64,000 nt of DNA, taken from Maritalea porphyrae (lineage in GTDB: Bacteria > Pseudomonadota > Alphaproteobacteria > Rhizobiales > Devosiaceae). Every line of letters starts with the position of its first letter. The stretch's first letter is position 1. A program made the position numbers and the translations under genes. The stretch is from the NCBI RefSeq assembly GCF_027213965.1, contig NZ_JAPWGX010000002.1, forward strand, positions 372,001 to 436,000, in the 5' to 3' direction. This document shows, piece after piece, positions 8,607 through 17,522 of this stretch. A model generated the notes under the pieces. The model searched no databases and was not told the origin of the DNA. It saw only the letters and a program-made list of their open reading frames with translations.

Positions 8607-9776
8607 ATGAAATCAATAATTGGCGCAGGCCTTATTTTGGCTGCGATGATGCAGCCAGCCCTTGCACAAACCAAATTGGAAACCTTTAAAGCCGAAGCAC
8701 AAGCGGCCTTTGAAGACCAAAACATCGCTGGCGCCGCGCTGGCATTGGTTGGCCCTGAGGGCGCTATTGGGCAAATGTGCTTTGGATTGGCCGACAAAGA
8801 CAAAGGTGACCGCATTAATGGGGAAACCGCGTTCACTTTGGGCTCAACGTCCAAGATGTTTATTGGCGTTGCTTTGGCGCAAGCGGTCGAAAAGGGGCAA
8901 ATCAGATTAGATCAACCGATCGCTCATTTTCTTGATTTTGAAATCGGTTCAAAAAATGCTCACCGGATAACATTTAAGGATTTGGCGCGACATCGCAGTG
9001 GCATTATTGATCGACCCGATCATTATTTTTCAACAGCAACTTATCACCAAGGCGCTGACCACCCAACTTCGTTGGGCCAATATCTAAAAGACTATTTGGC
9101 ACAAGACGGCAAGCACTTTGATCAGCGTGCAAATTTTGCGGCATATGGGGAATACAACTATTCCAACATTGGCTCAGCCCTTGCCGCTTACGCGTTGGAA
9201 AAAGCAACGGGCACGCCATTTGACGCACAAGTCCGATCCCAAATTCTTACGCCATTGGGTATGGATCATACCTTTTGGCACCTCAGTGACTATCCAGCTG
9301 GGGGGCTCGCTCGGCCCTATTATGATGTGCCTTTGGACGGTTTTGCGCCCAACGCATTCTACAGCCTAGCCTCATGGCCAGATGGAGGATTGCGCTCATC
9401 GATTACCGATCTTTCCAAATTCATGGCCATGTTGATGAAGGAGGGCGAGTTGAATGGGGACCGCATTATCACCAAAGAAGGATTTCAGCCGCTTTACGCG
9501 GACTTGTTGGCGGGTGACCAAAAAGGCTATGGACTATTCTTCGAAAAATTCCGCCTCAAAGGCCCCTTACCTGAACGTACAACATTTTGGGGACACACAG
9601 GTGGGGACCCCGGTGCGGTGAGTTTTGCAGTTTTCAACAAGGACATGCAGCGGGGCGTGATCTTGTTGATGAACGCAGAACCGGATGACGAGGCGATAAA
9701 TCAGTTCTTCGCTTTTACCTTCAACCTATTTTCGCTTGAGCAAGACTTAAGGTCGATCCCCTCCACGTGTGAGTAG
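8607..9776 (+). CDS. Serine hydrolase of the class C beta-lactamase family, exported
   Basis: 389 aa with a signal peptide (MKSIIGAGLILAAMMQPALAQ, cleaved near residue 21). The serine-hydrolase triad is visible: SxxK as STSK at residues 80-83, YxN as YSN near 186, and a third motif HTG in the WGHTGGDPG segment near 332 in place of KTG. The HxG version is typical of the esterase/peptidase members of this family rather than of true AmpC cephalosporinases, so I do not call it a resistance gene. It probably acts in the periplasm on D-amino-acid peptides or esters. Start ATG 8607 with GGAGAG upstream; an AT-rich promoter region precedes it. Confidence 0.88.
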   Translation: MKSIIGAGLILAAMMQPALAQTKLETFKAEAQAAFEDQNIAGAALALVGPEGAIGQMCFGLADKDKGDRINGETAFTLGSTSKMFIGVALAQAVEKGQIRLDQPIAHFLDFEIGSKNAHRITFKDLARHRSGIIDRPDHYFSTATYHQGADHPTSLGQYLKDYLAQDGKHFDQRANFAAYGEYNYSNIGSALAAYALEKATGTPFDAQVRSQILTPLGMDHTFWHLSDYPAGGLARPYYDVPLDGFAPNAFYSLASWPDGGLRSSITDLSKFMAMLMKEGELNGDRIITKEGFQPLYADLLAGDQKGYGLFFEKFRLKGPLPERTTFWGHTGGDPGAVSFAVFNKDMQRGVILLMNAEPDDEAINQFFAFTFNLFSLEQDLRSIPSTCE

Positions 9777-9826
9777 TAATTGCACCCATTGATCGGCCAA
9801 GCTAGGTTTTACACTGGAGGTGTTGC

Positions 9827-10225
9827 ATGGCTTGGTCGATCAAAATTCTCTCACATGAAAACTTAGGTTTGCTCGAGCATGTGGCTGAAGATGTATTCGA
9901 CTATGAAATTTGCAGCGAATATGCTGCCGCCTACCTAAAACAGCCCAACCACCAATTGATTGTTGCTCTGAGTGACGATCAGGTGGTCGGCCAAATCCGC
10001 GCTATGGTGCATTTTCAGCCTGATGAGGCGCCGACGCTTTATATCGATAATTTAGGCGTTGCCATTAATTACCAGCGCCTTGGCATAGCAACGGCTTTGT
10101 TCGAGCAGATTGTGCAATGGGGAAAGTCACTAGGGTGCACAACCTATTGGGTGGCAACCGAATGCGACAATGATGAAGGCAATCATTTTTACAAAGCGCT
10201 CGGGTTAGCGCCAGAAAAAATGTAA
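9827..10225 (+). CDS. GNAT-family N-acetyltransferase, C-terminus possibly clipped
   Basis: 132 aa GNAT with motif A QRLGIATALFEQ (about residues 83-95) and motif B NDEGNHFYKALGL. It starts at ATG 9827 after a GGAGG site (ACTGGAGGTGTTGC). The frame ends with TAA directly after EKM. Beyond the TAA the same frame continues TAC TAT GAG GGG AAG ACC TGA, giving the YYEG-type ending usual in this family, so the TAA looks like a nonsense change that removes about seven residues. The core fold should remain. It converges with the small DUF3955-like gene. Substrate unknown. Confidence 0.8.
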   Translation: MAWSIKILSHENLGLLEHVAEDVFDYEICSEYAAAYLKQPNHQLIVALSDDQVVGQIRAMVHFQPDEAPTLYIDNLGVAINYQRLGIATALFEQIVQWGKSLGCTTYWVATECDNDEGNHFYKALGLAPEKM

Positions 10226-10254
10226 TACTATGAGGGGAAGACCTGAGCCAACTG

Positions 10255-10458
10255 CTATTTTTTGAAGAGCTTGCGCAGGCCAAATATGGCCAGAAAAACG
10301 ATGCCACCAGCCGCAAAAATGAAGGTTAGGGGCAAGAACAAACCTTCTTGTAGCACACCATTTTCATCGATACCGCCATAAAAGGTGCTTTCTGCAAAGA
10401 TACATATTGCGGCAAGACCAAAGAGTATGAAGCTGGTGAGTAAAAGCGGATGTCGCAT
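10255..10458 (-). CDS. Small DUF3955-like membrane protein
   Basis: 67 aa with two membrane helices (about residues 5-24 and 40-60) joined by a loop FYGGIDENGVLQEGLFLPLT. The pattern of a short loop with DENGVLxE followed by a hydrophobic helix and a basic tail (RKLFKK) matches DUF3955, a family of small inner-membrane proteins of unknown role. The start is ATG 10458 with GGA nine bases upstream. It stands alone between a GNAT gene and the homocysteine methyltransferase. Confidence 0.65.
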   Translation of the reverse strand: MRHPLLLTSFILFGLAAICIFAESTFYGGIDENGVLQEGLFLPLTFIFAAGGIVFLAIFGLRKLFKK

Positions 10459-10552
10459 TGGGTTTCCAATTGGGGTGAGGCGTAGAGTTGAATTACTCGA
10501 TAGCGGGCCAATTAGACAAAACGACGTCGTTATTTAGGCAAGTTTGAGGCAA

Positions 10553-11470
10553 CTATGAAACAGCCTTGGCAATTTCGCGCATGTGCCGCATGTCTGTGCC
10601 ACAACAACCGCCGAAAATGTGCATATGCGGATAGGTGTTTTTGATCAGCCCGAGATATGTGCCAAGTTCTTGAGGATCTCCCTCATCCAATTCAGTCGCA
10701 TTGTCCAATTCAGCATGCGAACAGCGTGATGCATTGACCACCACGCCGGCCAACCGCTCAATCCAAGGCTCATCATTTAGGTTGGGCAAAAAATGCTCAG
10801 GGTGTGCACAATTTATCAGGAAATACTCAGCGTATTGATCCGTCGCTGCATCTACTGCATCCAGGGCTTCACCCAAAGGCATGCCGGTGGGCAATAGGCC
10901 GTCGGTTTCCACTGTGAATGAAATCGCGACAGGCAATTTGCTATGCTCTGCGGCACGAACGATGCCGATGGCTTCTTCTGGATAGGAAATGGTGAAGGCG
11001 CTCACAATGTCCGGCTTTGCTTTGGCCAAATGCGCCATTTGTACGCTGTGATAAAGCTGCGCTTCTTCATCGTCCATATGGTGGTCTGGCTTATATCCGT
11101 CCCCACGCGGCCCGACCTGTGCGCTCAACACAATTGGCACGTCGCCCACATTATCGCTCAACTCGCGGATGAATTGAATGGCATCAATATTGATCTGCTC
11201 AAGCTGGTTCGGCCCATAGCCAAGTTTTGCTGCCCGATCCCGATTGGCGACCCAGGTGGCGCTTTCAAACATCACTCCGCAGCCCATTTCTCGCGCCAAT
11301 GTCACCAGCGCCACATAGGATTTTTTAAGCAGTGAGCGACCCTCTTCTGTTTCAAGCAACGGAAAAGTGGCAAAGCCGGGCAGCTCGATCCCTTGATTGA
11401 AAATCAGATCGGTTTCAATGCCTGTGTAGCAAAGGAAGGGTCGGTTGAGTTTTTCAGGGATGGACCTCAA
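10553..11470 (-). CDS. Homocysteine S-methyltransferase family protein
   Basis: 305-aa (beta/alpha)8 enzyme that transfers a methyl group to homocysteine, or to another thiol, to make methionine. The zinc-binding cysteines are visible: NCAHPEH near residue 220 and the paired GGCCGTD near 288. The N-terminal glycine/acid region differs from MmuM (CYTGIETDLIFNQG), so the methyl donor is not fixed; S-methylmethionine or betaine are options. The start appears to be TTG 11470, whose TTGA overlaps the polA stop by four bases, which implies translational coupling to polA. Pairing of this enzyme with DNA polymerase I is unusual and may simply reflect read-through transcription. Confidence 0.85.
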   Translation of the reverse strand: MRSIPEKLNRPFLCYTGIETDLIFNQGIELPGFATFPLLETEEGRSLLKKSYVALVTLAREMGCGVMFESATWVANRDRAAKLGYGPNQLEQINIDAIQFIRELSDNVGDVPIVLSAQVGPRGDGYKPDHHMDDEEAQLYHSVQMAHLAKAKPDIVSAFTISYPEEAIGIVRAAEHSKLPVAISFTVETDGLLPTGMPLGEALDAVDAATDQYAEYFLINCAHPEHFLPNLNDEPWIERLAGVVVNASRCSHAELDNATELDEGDPQELGTYLGLIKNTYPHMHIFGGCCGTDMRHMREIAKAVS

Positions 11471-14328
11471 TGCGCATCATTCCAATTGTCAGCCGAACGG
11501 GCATCGACTTGCAAAGGAACCGACATGGAAATGGCGGGCATTGGGGCGTTGATCATCACTTGCGAAATGACCGGGATCGCCGCGTCTGCTTCACCTTCGG
11601 GCACTTCAAAGATCAATTCATCATGCACTTGCAGCAGCATTTCGGCGGGCACTTTTTTGGCGTCCAGCACCCCTTCCATGTGGATCATGGCGCGACGGAT
11701 AATATCCGCTGCTGTGCCTTGGATGGGGGCGTTGATGGCGGCGCGTTCATAAAAGGCGCGGTGGCCGGCGTTCTTGGTGTTGATCTCTGGAAAAAAAGCT
11801 TTGCGGCCAAAAACGGTTTCAACATAGCCCTTGTCGTGCACGAACTTTTTGACATCTTCCATATAGTCTTTGATGCCGGGAAACCGTTCGAAATAGGTTT
11901 TGATATAGTCGCCAGCTTCGGTGCGCGAAATGCCCAATTGGTTGGCTAAACCGAAAGCTGAAATGCCATAAATGATACCGAAGTTAATGGCTTTTGCACG
12001 ACGGCGCACCGAAGAATCCATCCCCTCAATTGGCACACCAAACATTTCCGATGCGGTCATGGCGTGAATATCTAGCCCGTCAGCAAAGGCTTTTTTAAGT
12101 GCTGGAATATCCGCAATATGCGCCAAAACCCGCAGTTCGATTTGGCTGTAGTCTGCAGAGATGAGTTTTTTGCCCGGCTCTGCCACAAAGGCTGTGCGGA
12201 TTTTGCGTCCGTCTTCGGTGCGCACCGGAATATTTTGCAAGTTCGGATCTGACGAAGACAAGCGCCCCGTCGCAACAGCCGCTTGCGCGTATGAGGTATG
12301 TACCCGCCCCGTGCTTGGATTGACGAATGTGGGTAGCGCATCGGTGTAAGTGGATTTGAGTTTTGAAAGACCGCGCCATTCCAAAATGCTTTTGGCGAGC
12401 TCGTTGCCTTCTGCAGCCATATCTTCAAGCACACCAGCGCCGGTTTGCCATGCGCCAGTTTTGGTTTTTTTGCCACCAGGCAGACCCATTTTATCAAACA
12501 GGATTTCACCCAATTGTTTGGGCGATCCCACATTGAACCGTTCGCCAGCAAGTTCGTGGATTTGTGCTTCCAACCCTGCCGCCCGCTGCGCAAAATCGCC
12601 CGAGAGGCGCGCAAGAATTTGCCGATCCACATGGATACCGCGGGCTTCCATACGCGCAAGAACAGGGACCAGAGGACGCTCTGTCGTTTCATAAAGCGTA
12701 ACCGCTTTTTGCGCCACCAATCGGGCTTTCAATACTTTCCACAACCGCAGCGTAATGTCAGCATCTTCAGCCGCATATTTGGCTGCTTCTTCGATTGGAA
12801 TTTGGTCGAATGTCTTTTGTTTTTTGCCTGTACCCACCAAATCGGTGAATTTGATCGGCTTATGGTCAAGCCATTTTTCGCTTAGGGCATCCATGCCATT
12901 ATTGCGCGCGCCATCGGCGGAATAAGACATGAGCATTGTATCATCGATCGGGGTCATATTGATGCCATAGCGCATCAAAAGGCCCATATCGTATTTCATG
13001 TTTTGCCCGATTTTTAAGATCGATTGATCTTCAAAAACTGGCTTGAGCTTTTCGATTACCGCTTTGGTTGGCAACTGATCTGGCGCCATGCCGCCACCCA
13101 ATAAATCATCTTCACCTGACTTGTGGATGAGCGGGATATAACAACCATTGCCCACTTCTGTGGAAAGGCAAATGCCCACCAAATCGGCTTGCTGATTGTC
13201 CAGACCCGTGGTTTCCGTATCCACGGCGACATGGCCCTTGTCGATGATCCGTTCAACCCATTTGTCCAACGCATCCATTGTGCGCACGATCTCATATTTA
13301 TCGTGTTCAACGGGCAGGCCCAAAAGCTCATGCGCCACCTTGTCGGCCAGAGCAAGTGGCGTGTTATCCCCTTCGACTGATAAGGGTGCAGCGATCGTTT
13401 GGGTTGTTGGATCTGGTGCGAGCGACGCATCAGCGTCAATCGCATCTGCGTCCGCATCAATGGCGGCGGCGACCCGTTTGGTGATCGTTGAAAATTCCAT
13501 CGCTTTTAAAAACGGAATGATAAGGCTGGCATCAAGTGGCTGGCGGGCGAACTCTTCCATTTCAACTTCAACAGGCACGTCAGTTTTCAGCGTTACCAAG
13601 TCGCGTGAAACCCTTGCTTGATCAGCAAACTCGATCAAGTTTTCGCGGCGCTTGTTTTGTTTAATTTCGCTTGCACGTTCTAGCAAATTGTCTAGGTCAC
13701 CATATTCGCCGATCAGTTGAGCGGCGGTTTTGATGCCGATGCCGGGCACGCCGGGCACATTGTCTACGCTGTCGCCGGCAAGCGATTGTACATCGATCAC
13801 CTTATCTGGGCCTACGCCAAACTTCTCAAAGACTTCCTCAGCGCCAATCCACTTGTTTTTCATGGTGTCAAGCATCGAAATCTTGTCTGAAACCAATTGC
13901 ATCAAATCTTTGTCTGACGAGACAATGGTCACATTCATGCCCTTGGCTTCAGCCTGGCGCGCATAAGTGGCAATCAAATCGTCCGCTTCAAAGCCTTCTT
14001 GTTCCACCGAGGAAATCGAAAATGCGCGAGTGGCATGTCTGGTTAGGGGAAATTGGGGGACCAAATCTTCAGGTGCAGGCGGGCGATGGGCTTTATACTC
14101 TGGGTAAAAATCATTGCGGAATGTTTTACCAGAATGATCAAATATCACCGCCATATGGGTTGGAGACTCCAATTCCTCCGCTTCAAAATCCAGCGTCAAC
14201 TTATAGAGCATGTTGCAAAAACCGGACACGGCACCGACTGGCAACCCATCCGACTTACGCGTAAGCGGTGGCAAACCGTGATATGCGCGAAAAATATAGG
14301 TCGAGCCATCCACCAGCAACAAATGCAT
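11467..14328 (-). CDS. polA: DNA polymerase I
   Basis: 953 aa with all three classical domains. The 5'-3' exonuclease (about 1-300) has the DDLIATYARQAE and GDSVDNVPGVPGIG metal and helix-hairpin motifs. A linker rich in Asp and Ala follows. The 3'-5' proofreading exonuclease has intact Exo I VDTETTGLD near residue 369. The polymerase shows motif A DYSQIELRVLAH near 730, the O-helix RRAKAINFGIIYG and motif C QVHDELIFE near 904. It replaces RNA primers and fills repair gaps. Start ATG 14328 follows AAGGGG; an in-frame extension to 14358 is not conserved. The methyltransferase gene overlaps its stop. Confidence 0.98.
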   Translation of the reverse strand: MHLLLVDGSTYIFRAYHGLPPLTRKSDGLPVGAVSGFCNMLYKLTLDFEAEELESPTHMAVIFDHSGKTFRNDFYPEYKAHRPPAPEDLVPQFPLTRHATRAFSISSVEQEGFEADDLIATYARQAEAKGMNVTIVSSDKDLMQLVSDKISMLDTMKNKWIGAEEVFEKFGVGPDKVIDVQSLAGDSVDNVPGVPGIGIKTAAQLIGEYGDLDNLLERASEIKQNKRRENLIEFADQARVSRDLVTLKTDVPVEVEMEEFARQPLDASLIIPFLKAMEFSTITKRVAAAIDADADAIDADASLAPDPTTQTIAAPLSVEGDNTPLALADKVAHELLGLPVEHDKYEIVRTMDALDKWVERIIDKGHVAVDTETTGLDNQQADLVGICLSTEVGNGCYIPLIHKSGEDDLLGGGMAPDQLPTKAVIEKLKPVFEDQSILKIGQNMKYDMGLLMRYGINMTPIDDTMLMSYSADGARNNGMDALSEKWLDHKPIKFTDLVGTGKKQKTFDQIPIEEAAKYAAEDADITLRLWKVLKARLVAQKAVTLYETTERPLVPVLARMEARGIHVDRQILARLSGDFAQRAAGLEAQIHELAGERFNVGSPKQLGEILFDKMGLPGGKKTKTGAWQTGAGVLEDMAAEGNELAKSILEWRGLSKLKSTYTDALPTFVNPSTGRVHTSYAQAAVATGRLSSSDPNLQNIPVRTEDGRKIRTAFVAEPGKKLISADYSQIELRVLAHIADIPALKKAFADGLDIHAMTASEMFGVPIEGMDSSVRRRAKAINFGIIYGISAFGLANQLGISRTEAGDYIKTYFERFPGIKDYMEDVKKFVHDKGYVETVFGRKAFFPEINTKNAGHRAFYERAAINAPIQGTAADIIRRAMIHMEGVLDAKKVPAEMLLQVHDELIFEVPEGEADAAIPVISQVMINAPMPAISMSVPLQVDARSADNWNDAH

Positions 14329-14414
14329 GTTTTTCCCCTTGGAACACACGTGAATCAAAAACGAATTGAATGTTCAATCTAATCGGATCAACAAGTTGGG
14401 TCTATGGGTGATTA

Positions 14415-14933
14415 TTATTGTATCGCTTCGCCAGCGTTTGCGAAATTTGCGGCGACCTGCACAATAGTTAAAACGGGCAAAGTACCATCAATGGTTATAA
14501 CGTCAGTTTCCAATGCTGTGGGTGCTTGCAAGGTTTGCAACTGGCTCTCCAACAGACTGACTGGCATAAAATGCCCGGGCCTGTTCGATATCCGATGTTC
14601 TAGAATGTCGCGACCAACTTGCAAAAAGACGAACTGACAATTCTCAACATGCTTGCGAATAGCGTCGCGATAGGCTTGTTTTAGTGCAGAACAAGCAACA
14701 ACAACACTACCGGCTTGGGCATTTGTCTCCGCGCAAACAATGTCCAACCAACTTTTACGCATTTCATCAGTTAGTGGCACACCGTTGGCCATCGATGCTT
14801 TGTTCTGACTCGAATGAAAATCGTCTGCATCAAGAAAACGTGCGCCCAACGCCGTTGCAAGGGCGTCAGAAATGGTGGATTTTCCCGTCCCACTCACGCC
14901 AATTACAAATATTACTTTCTTAAAGCTGTCCAT
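14415..14933 (-). CDS. gntK: Gluconokinase
   Basis: 172-aa P-loop kinase: gluconate + ATP to 6-phosphogluconate, feeding the Entner-Doudoroff or pentose phosphate path. The Walker A motif GVSGTGKST lies at residues 12-20. The family signature continues with ARFLDADDFH, ASMANGVPLTDEMR and CSALKQAYRD, and the C-terminal RPGHFMPVSLLESQ. Length and motifs match the GntK/IdnK family closely. It is monocistronic, upstream of polA on the same strand with an 80-bp gap. A perfect 14-bp palindrome about 114 bp upstream may be its operator. No gluconate permease is adjacent. Confidence 0.93.
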   Translation of the reverse strand: MDSFKKVIFVIGVSGTGKSTISDALATALGARFLDADDFHSSQNKASMANGVPLTDEMRKSWLDIVCAETNAQAGSVVVACSALKQAYRDAIRKHVENCQFVFLQVGRDILEHRISNRPGHFMPVSLLESQLQTLQAPTALETDVITIDGTLPVLTIVQVAANFANAGEAIQ

Positions 14934-15046
14934 TTCTCGCCCCCAAATAGATTAATAGCCTACTCGGCATTGCTTCTGACCCGAGCCTATTGCTGACACC
15001 GCCATCGATTGAAAGTGAAGCTAGTCTAACAGGCATGCCGGTGCGA

Positions 15047-15060
15047 GTTGTTCGAACAAC
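15047..15060. promoter_or_regulatory. Perfect 14-bp palindrome between gntK and tRNA-Arg
   Basis: GTTGTTCGAACAAC is fully self-complementary and lies upstream of gntK on one side and of tRNA-Arg on the other. It does not fit the alphaproteobacterial LexA spacing. It is a candidate operator for gntK. Confidence 0.4.
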
Positions 15061-15108
15061 AATTCGTTCCCAGGAGAGAAACATTTTTGCGCAAAAAGCC
15101 ATTGTGAT

Positions 15109-15135
15109 GCGCGAACTCTTCAGATAAGTTCGCGC
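15109..15135. repeat. 8-bp inverted repeat upstream of tRNA-Arg
   Basis: GCGCGAAC (15109-15116) and GTTCGCGC (15128-15135) are perfect arms around an 11-nt loop, 36 bp before the tRNA. There is no U-run. It could be a hairpin in the tRNA leader or a protein site. Confidence 0.4.
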
Positions 15136-15170
15136 CAGTTTCGCCAAGCACAACAATGTGCAACGCAGAA

Positions 15171-15250
<80 letters not shown>

Positions 15251-15352
15251 AATCCTTTGTTTACAGCTAGTTATAAACACTCTTCGTAGTTTTGCATGTG
15301 AGTTTTCGTAAATATACGTATTTACAAAAGGTTCACATTTAGCGTTCTCAAT

Positions 15353-16612
15353 TTGTCAATTACTCACTATGTTAAGGGAATGGGTATTGATGATAGCACT
15401 GACGCAAACAAGCAATGGGACGTTTTGGGGAATGGAAGACTGATTCTTCAACTTCGTCCCGATGTTAAGAAGAAGATTTATCAAGTTAGAATTAGGGTGC
15501 CAAATGCATCAGGTTACAAGCATTTGTCTACCAAAACTGAAGACAAGGGCGAGGCGGAGAGATTTGCAAGGGCGAAATACGAAGAGCTCTACATGCATAT
15601 TCTGGCAGGAGGATCAATTAAATCTAGATCGTTCTTGCAAGTTTTTAACGAATGGGAAAAGCACACCCAAACTGCTGGACCGAACAGACAGGGCGGGAGT
15701 TGGAATGAAACTCTTGAGCGAGTTCGAAAATATGCGCTGCCCTACTTTGGAAACAAAAAAATACAGGCAATCACCAGCGCAGATTTTATCGAATTCTGGG
15801 ACTGGCGCAAAGCTAATTACGCCAAAATAAAACCTTCGAATGCTACTTTGCGACGAGAGAACACTTGCATCCTTCCTTTATTCAAATTTGCTTTGAATAG
15901 AGGCTATGTGAAGGCAATCCCTCCAACTAATCCTCCAAAAGCAGCTCAAAAACGCCGCCCAACGTTCAATTTAGTTGAGTGGAAGAAAATTACTGCTGCG
16001 ATGATGAAATGGGGGAAAGCACCAAAATCACCAAGAATAGTGAGATATCGGTTCGTAGCGCATCAGTTCTTTTTGTTGATGGCGAATTCTGGCTTAAGGG
16101 TTGGCGAGGCTAGGGATCTGAAATGGCAACACATCCGCTCAACTGGCGACGGTGTCGACAAACGAATTGTTGCAGAAGTTGCAGGAAAAACAGGATTTAG
16201 AGAAGTTGTATTTCAACCAGGGTCCGAAGTGTTTTTCCGCAGACTATATGATTTAGAGACTGAAGAAACCGATGCCGCTCCTAACATAGATAGGTACATA
16301 TTTAGTCACAGCGACGGCAAACAAATTGAAAGTTTTAGAAAATCTTTCCAATCATTGTTGACGTTTGCTGATGTACCTATCGAAAAACAAGGGAACAACA
16401 GAACCATTTATTCACTGCGGCATTTTTATGCAACTCAACGGCTCACCAATGGACTAAATCCGTTTCTGCTCGCAAAGCAAATGGGCACATCTGTTGAGAT
16501 GTTGGAAAAGCATTATGGACAAATTGTGAATTCGGAACTTGCAAGCCAAATCTCTAAGGGAAACCAAACAACTTCCTTAACTGCGACTTCGACCAAATAT
16601 CCATTTGACTAG
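15353..16612 (+). CDS. Tyrosine-recombinase integrase of the island
   Basis: About 419 aa phage-type integrase. An N-terminal arm-binding region and a SAM-like core-binding domain (about 85-195) precede the catalytic domain. Visible active-site elements are Arg in NSGLRVGEARDLKW, Lys in AGKTGFREV, the box III YSLRHFYAT (Tyr in place of the usual first His) and the Tyr nucleophile in MLEKHYGQI. Tyr in box III and MGTS in place of LGH recur in a known integrase subgroup, so the enzyme is probably active. It should catalyse recombination between the tRNA site and the element. The start is uncertain: TTG 15353, or ATG 15380 which has AAGGGA too close. It is the first gene after the tRNA. Confidence 0.93.
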   Translation: MSITHYVKGMGIDDSTDANKQWDVLGNGRLILQLRPDVKKKIYQVRIRVPNASGYKHLSTKTEDKGEAERFARAKYEELYMHILAGGSIKSRSFLQVFNEWEKHTQTAGPNRQGGSWNETLERVRKYALPYFGNKKIQAITSADFIEFWDWRKANYAKIKPSNATLRRENTCILPLFKFALNRGYVKAIPPTNPPKAAQKRRPTFNLVEWKKITAAMMKWGKAPKSPRIVRYRFVAHQFFLLMANSGLRVGEARDLKWQHIRSTGDGVDKRIVAEVAGKTGFREVVFQPGSEVFFRRLYDLETEETDAAPNIDRYIFSHSDGKQIESFRKSFQSLLTFADVPIEKQGNNRTIYSLRHFYATQRLTNGLNPFLLAKQMGTSVEMLEKHYGQIVNSELASQISKGNQTTSLTATSTKYPFD

Positions 16613-16761
16613 TGCATATTGCACCATCACCGACCAGAACCTTCAAAGGTACCTAGACCAAAACAACTTGATCTTTAAGATTATGGAACAAGCCTTTCAG
16701 TGCAATTTCATTCTGCTATGTTTCTACCGTAGCAAACTGGGCCCCATCACACAGTGGCGTA

Positions 16762-17322
16762 TCATATCGGACAAATTCTAATATCCTCCTGAAAGAACTG
16801 ACTACTTTCGTTGTGGGGTAGGAACTTCGTAATGTAATTTGTTACTCTATTCATTTCAGTTTTCGTAGCAGTTTCGATCTTTTCGAAATTGAATTTATAA
16901 ACGTTGTTATGCCCGTTCTTTGAAAACTCGATAACCGGCTTTTTACATAGATCTTCTAAGGTCAACTGCTGACTTTCTGGGATAGCCCATATGGCATGAA
17001 TGTGCGGATTGCGATACTCTCTTGAGATCCAACCATATTTGGATCCTTCAACATCAATGCAGGCGATGGCTAGTGATAGACCACTTCTGTGTGAAGCTCT
17101 GTGATAATTTCGACCAAGAGTCTTGTGAGAGAACTTATTGTAAAGCAACTGAAAGTGGCGAAAAAGACCACTTGAGTGCTCACCATCTTCAACAAAAGGT
17201 GTTTTTCTGAAGGAACATTCAATTGTGACAAGGCATAAAACCTTCTTATTAGAAGTGTCTTCTTCAAGGTGTTTCGTTAGGATATCTTGAATCCATTTTG
17301 AATAATTATTTATTGATCTCAT
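16762..17322 (-). CDS. HUH/Rep-like protein (YagK/YfjJ-inovirus Gp2-like)
   Basis: 186 aa. Three segments line up with rolling-circle Rep motifs: LVTIECSF near residue 30 (motif I-like beta strand), NPHIHAIWAIP near 106 (His-x-His, the metal-binding HUH) and VTNYITKFL near 165 (a candidate Tyr nucleophile followed by Lys). The stretch FRHFQLLYNKFSHKTLGRNY fits the helix between motifs I and II in Rep-like proteins of small elements. It could nick DNA for replication or mobilisation of the excised island. The family placement is by motif only and needs a profile search. The ribosome site is weak; start ATG 17322. It faces the integrase gene, stop to stop, across 149 bp. Confidence 0.6.
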   Translation of the reverse strand: MRSINNYSKWIQDILTKHLEEDTSNKKVLCLVTIECSFRKTPFVEDGEHSSGLFRHFQLLYNKFSHKTLGRNYHRASHRSGLSLAIACIDVEGSKYGWISREYRNPHIHAIWAIPESQQLTLEDLCKKPVIEFSKNGHNNVYKFNFEKIETATKTEMNRVTNYITKFLPHNESSQFFQEDIRICPI

Positions 17323-17522
17323 AATTTAATCTTTTGCATTACTAAAAATTCCTCACAAATATCATGAGAAATTTTTTATTTTCAAACACACCAAATACAT
17401 ACCGAGGTTATCCGTCAAATATAGAATTTAATATACTATATCTATACAAAATTTACTTACTTCTACGAAATTATTTGAAATAAAATCTCCGAAATACAGT
17501 ATTGGTGCGAACATAACTTCGT

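Noticed and set aside
8607-9776. Beta-lactamase resistance gene
   Set aside because: The third motif is HTG and context shows no resistance genes or mobile element; an esterase/peptidase-like member is more likely.
11470-12885. Several plus-strand and alternate minus frames over polA (up to 206 codons)
   Set aside because: All overlap the conserved polymerase and exonuclease motifs of polA in another frame and have unnatural composition.
15047-15069. Possible LexA/SOS box near the gntK-tRNA spacer (GTTC repeats)
   Set aside because: The two GTTC copies are 12 bp apart, not the 7 bp spacing of alphaproteobacterial SOS boxes.
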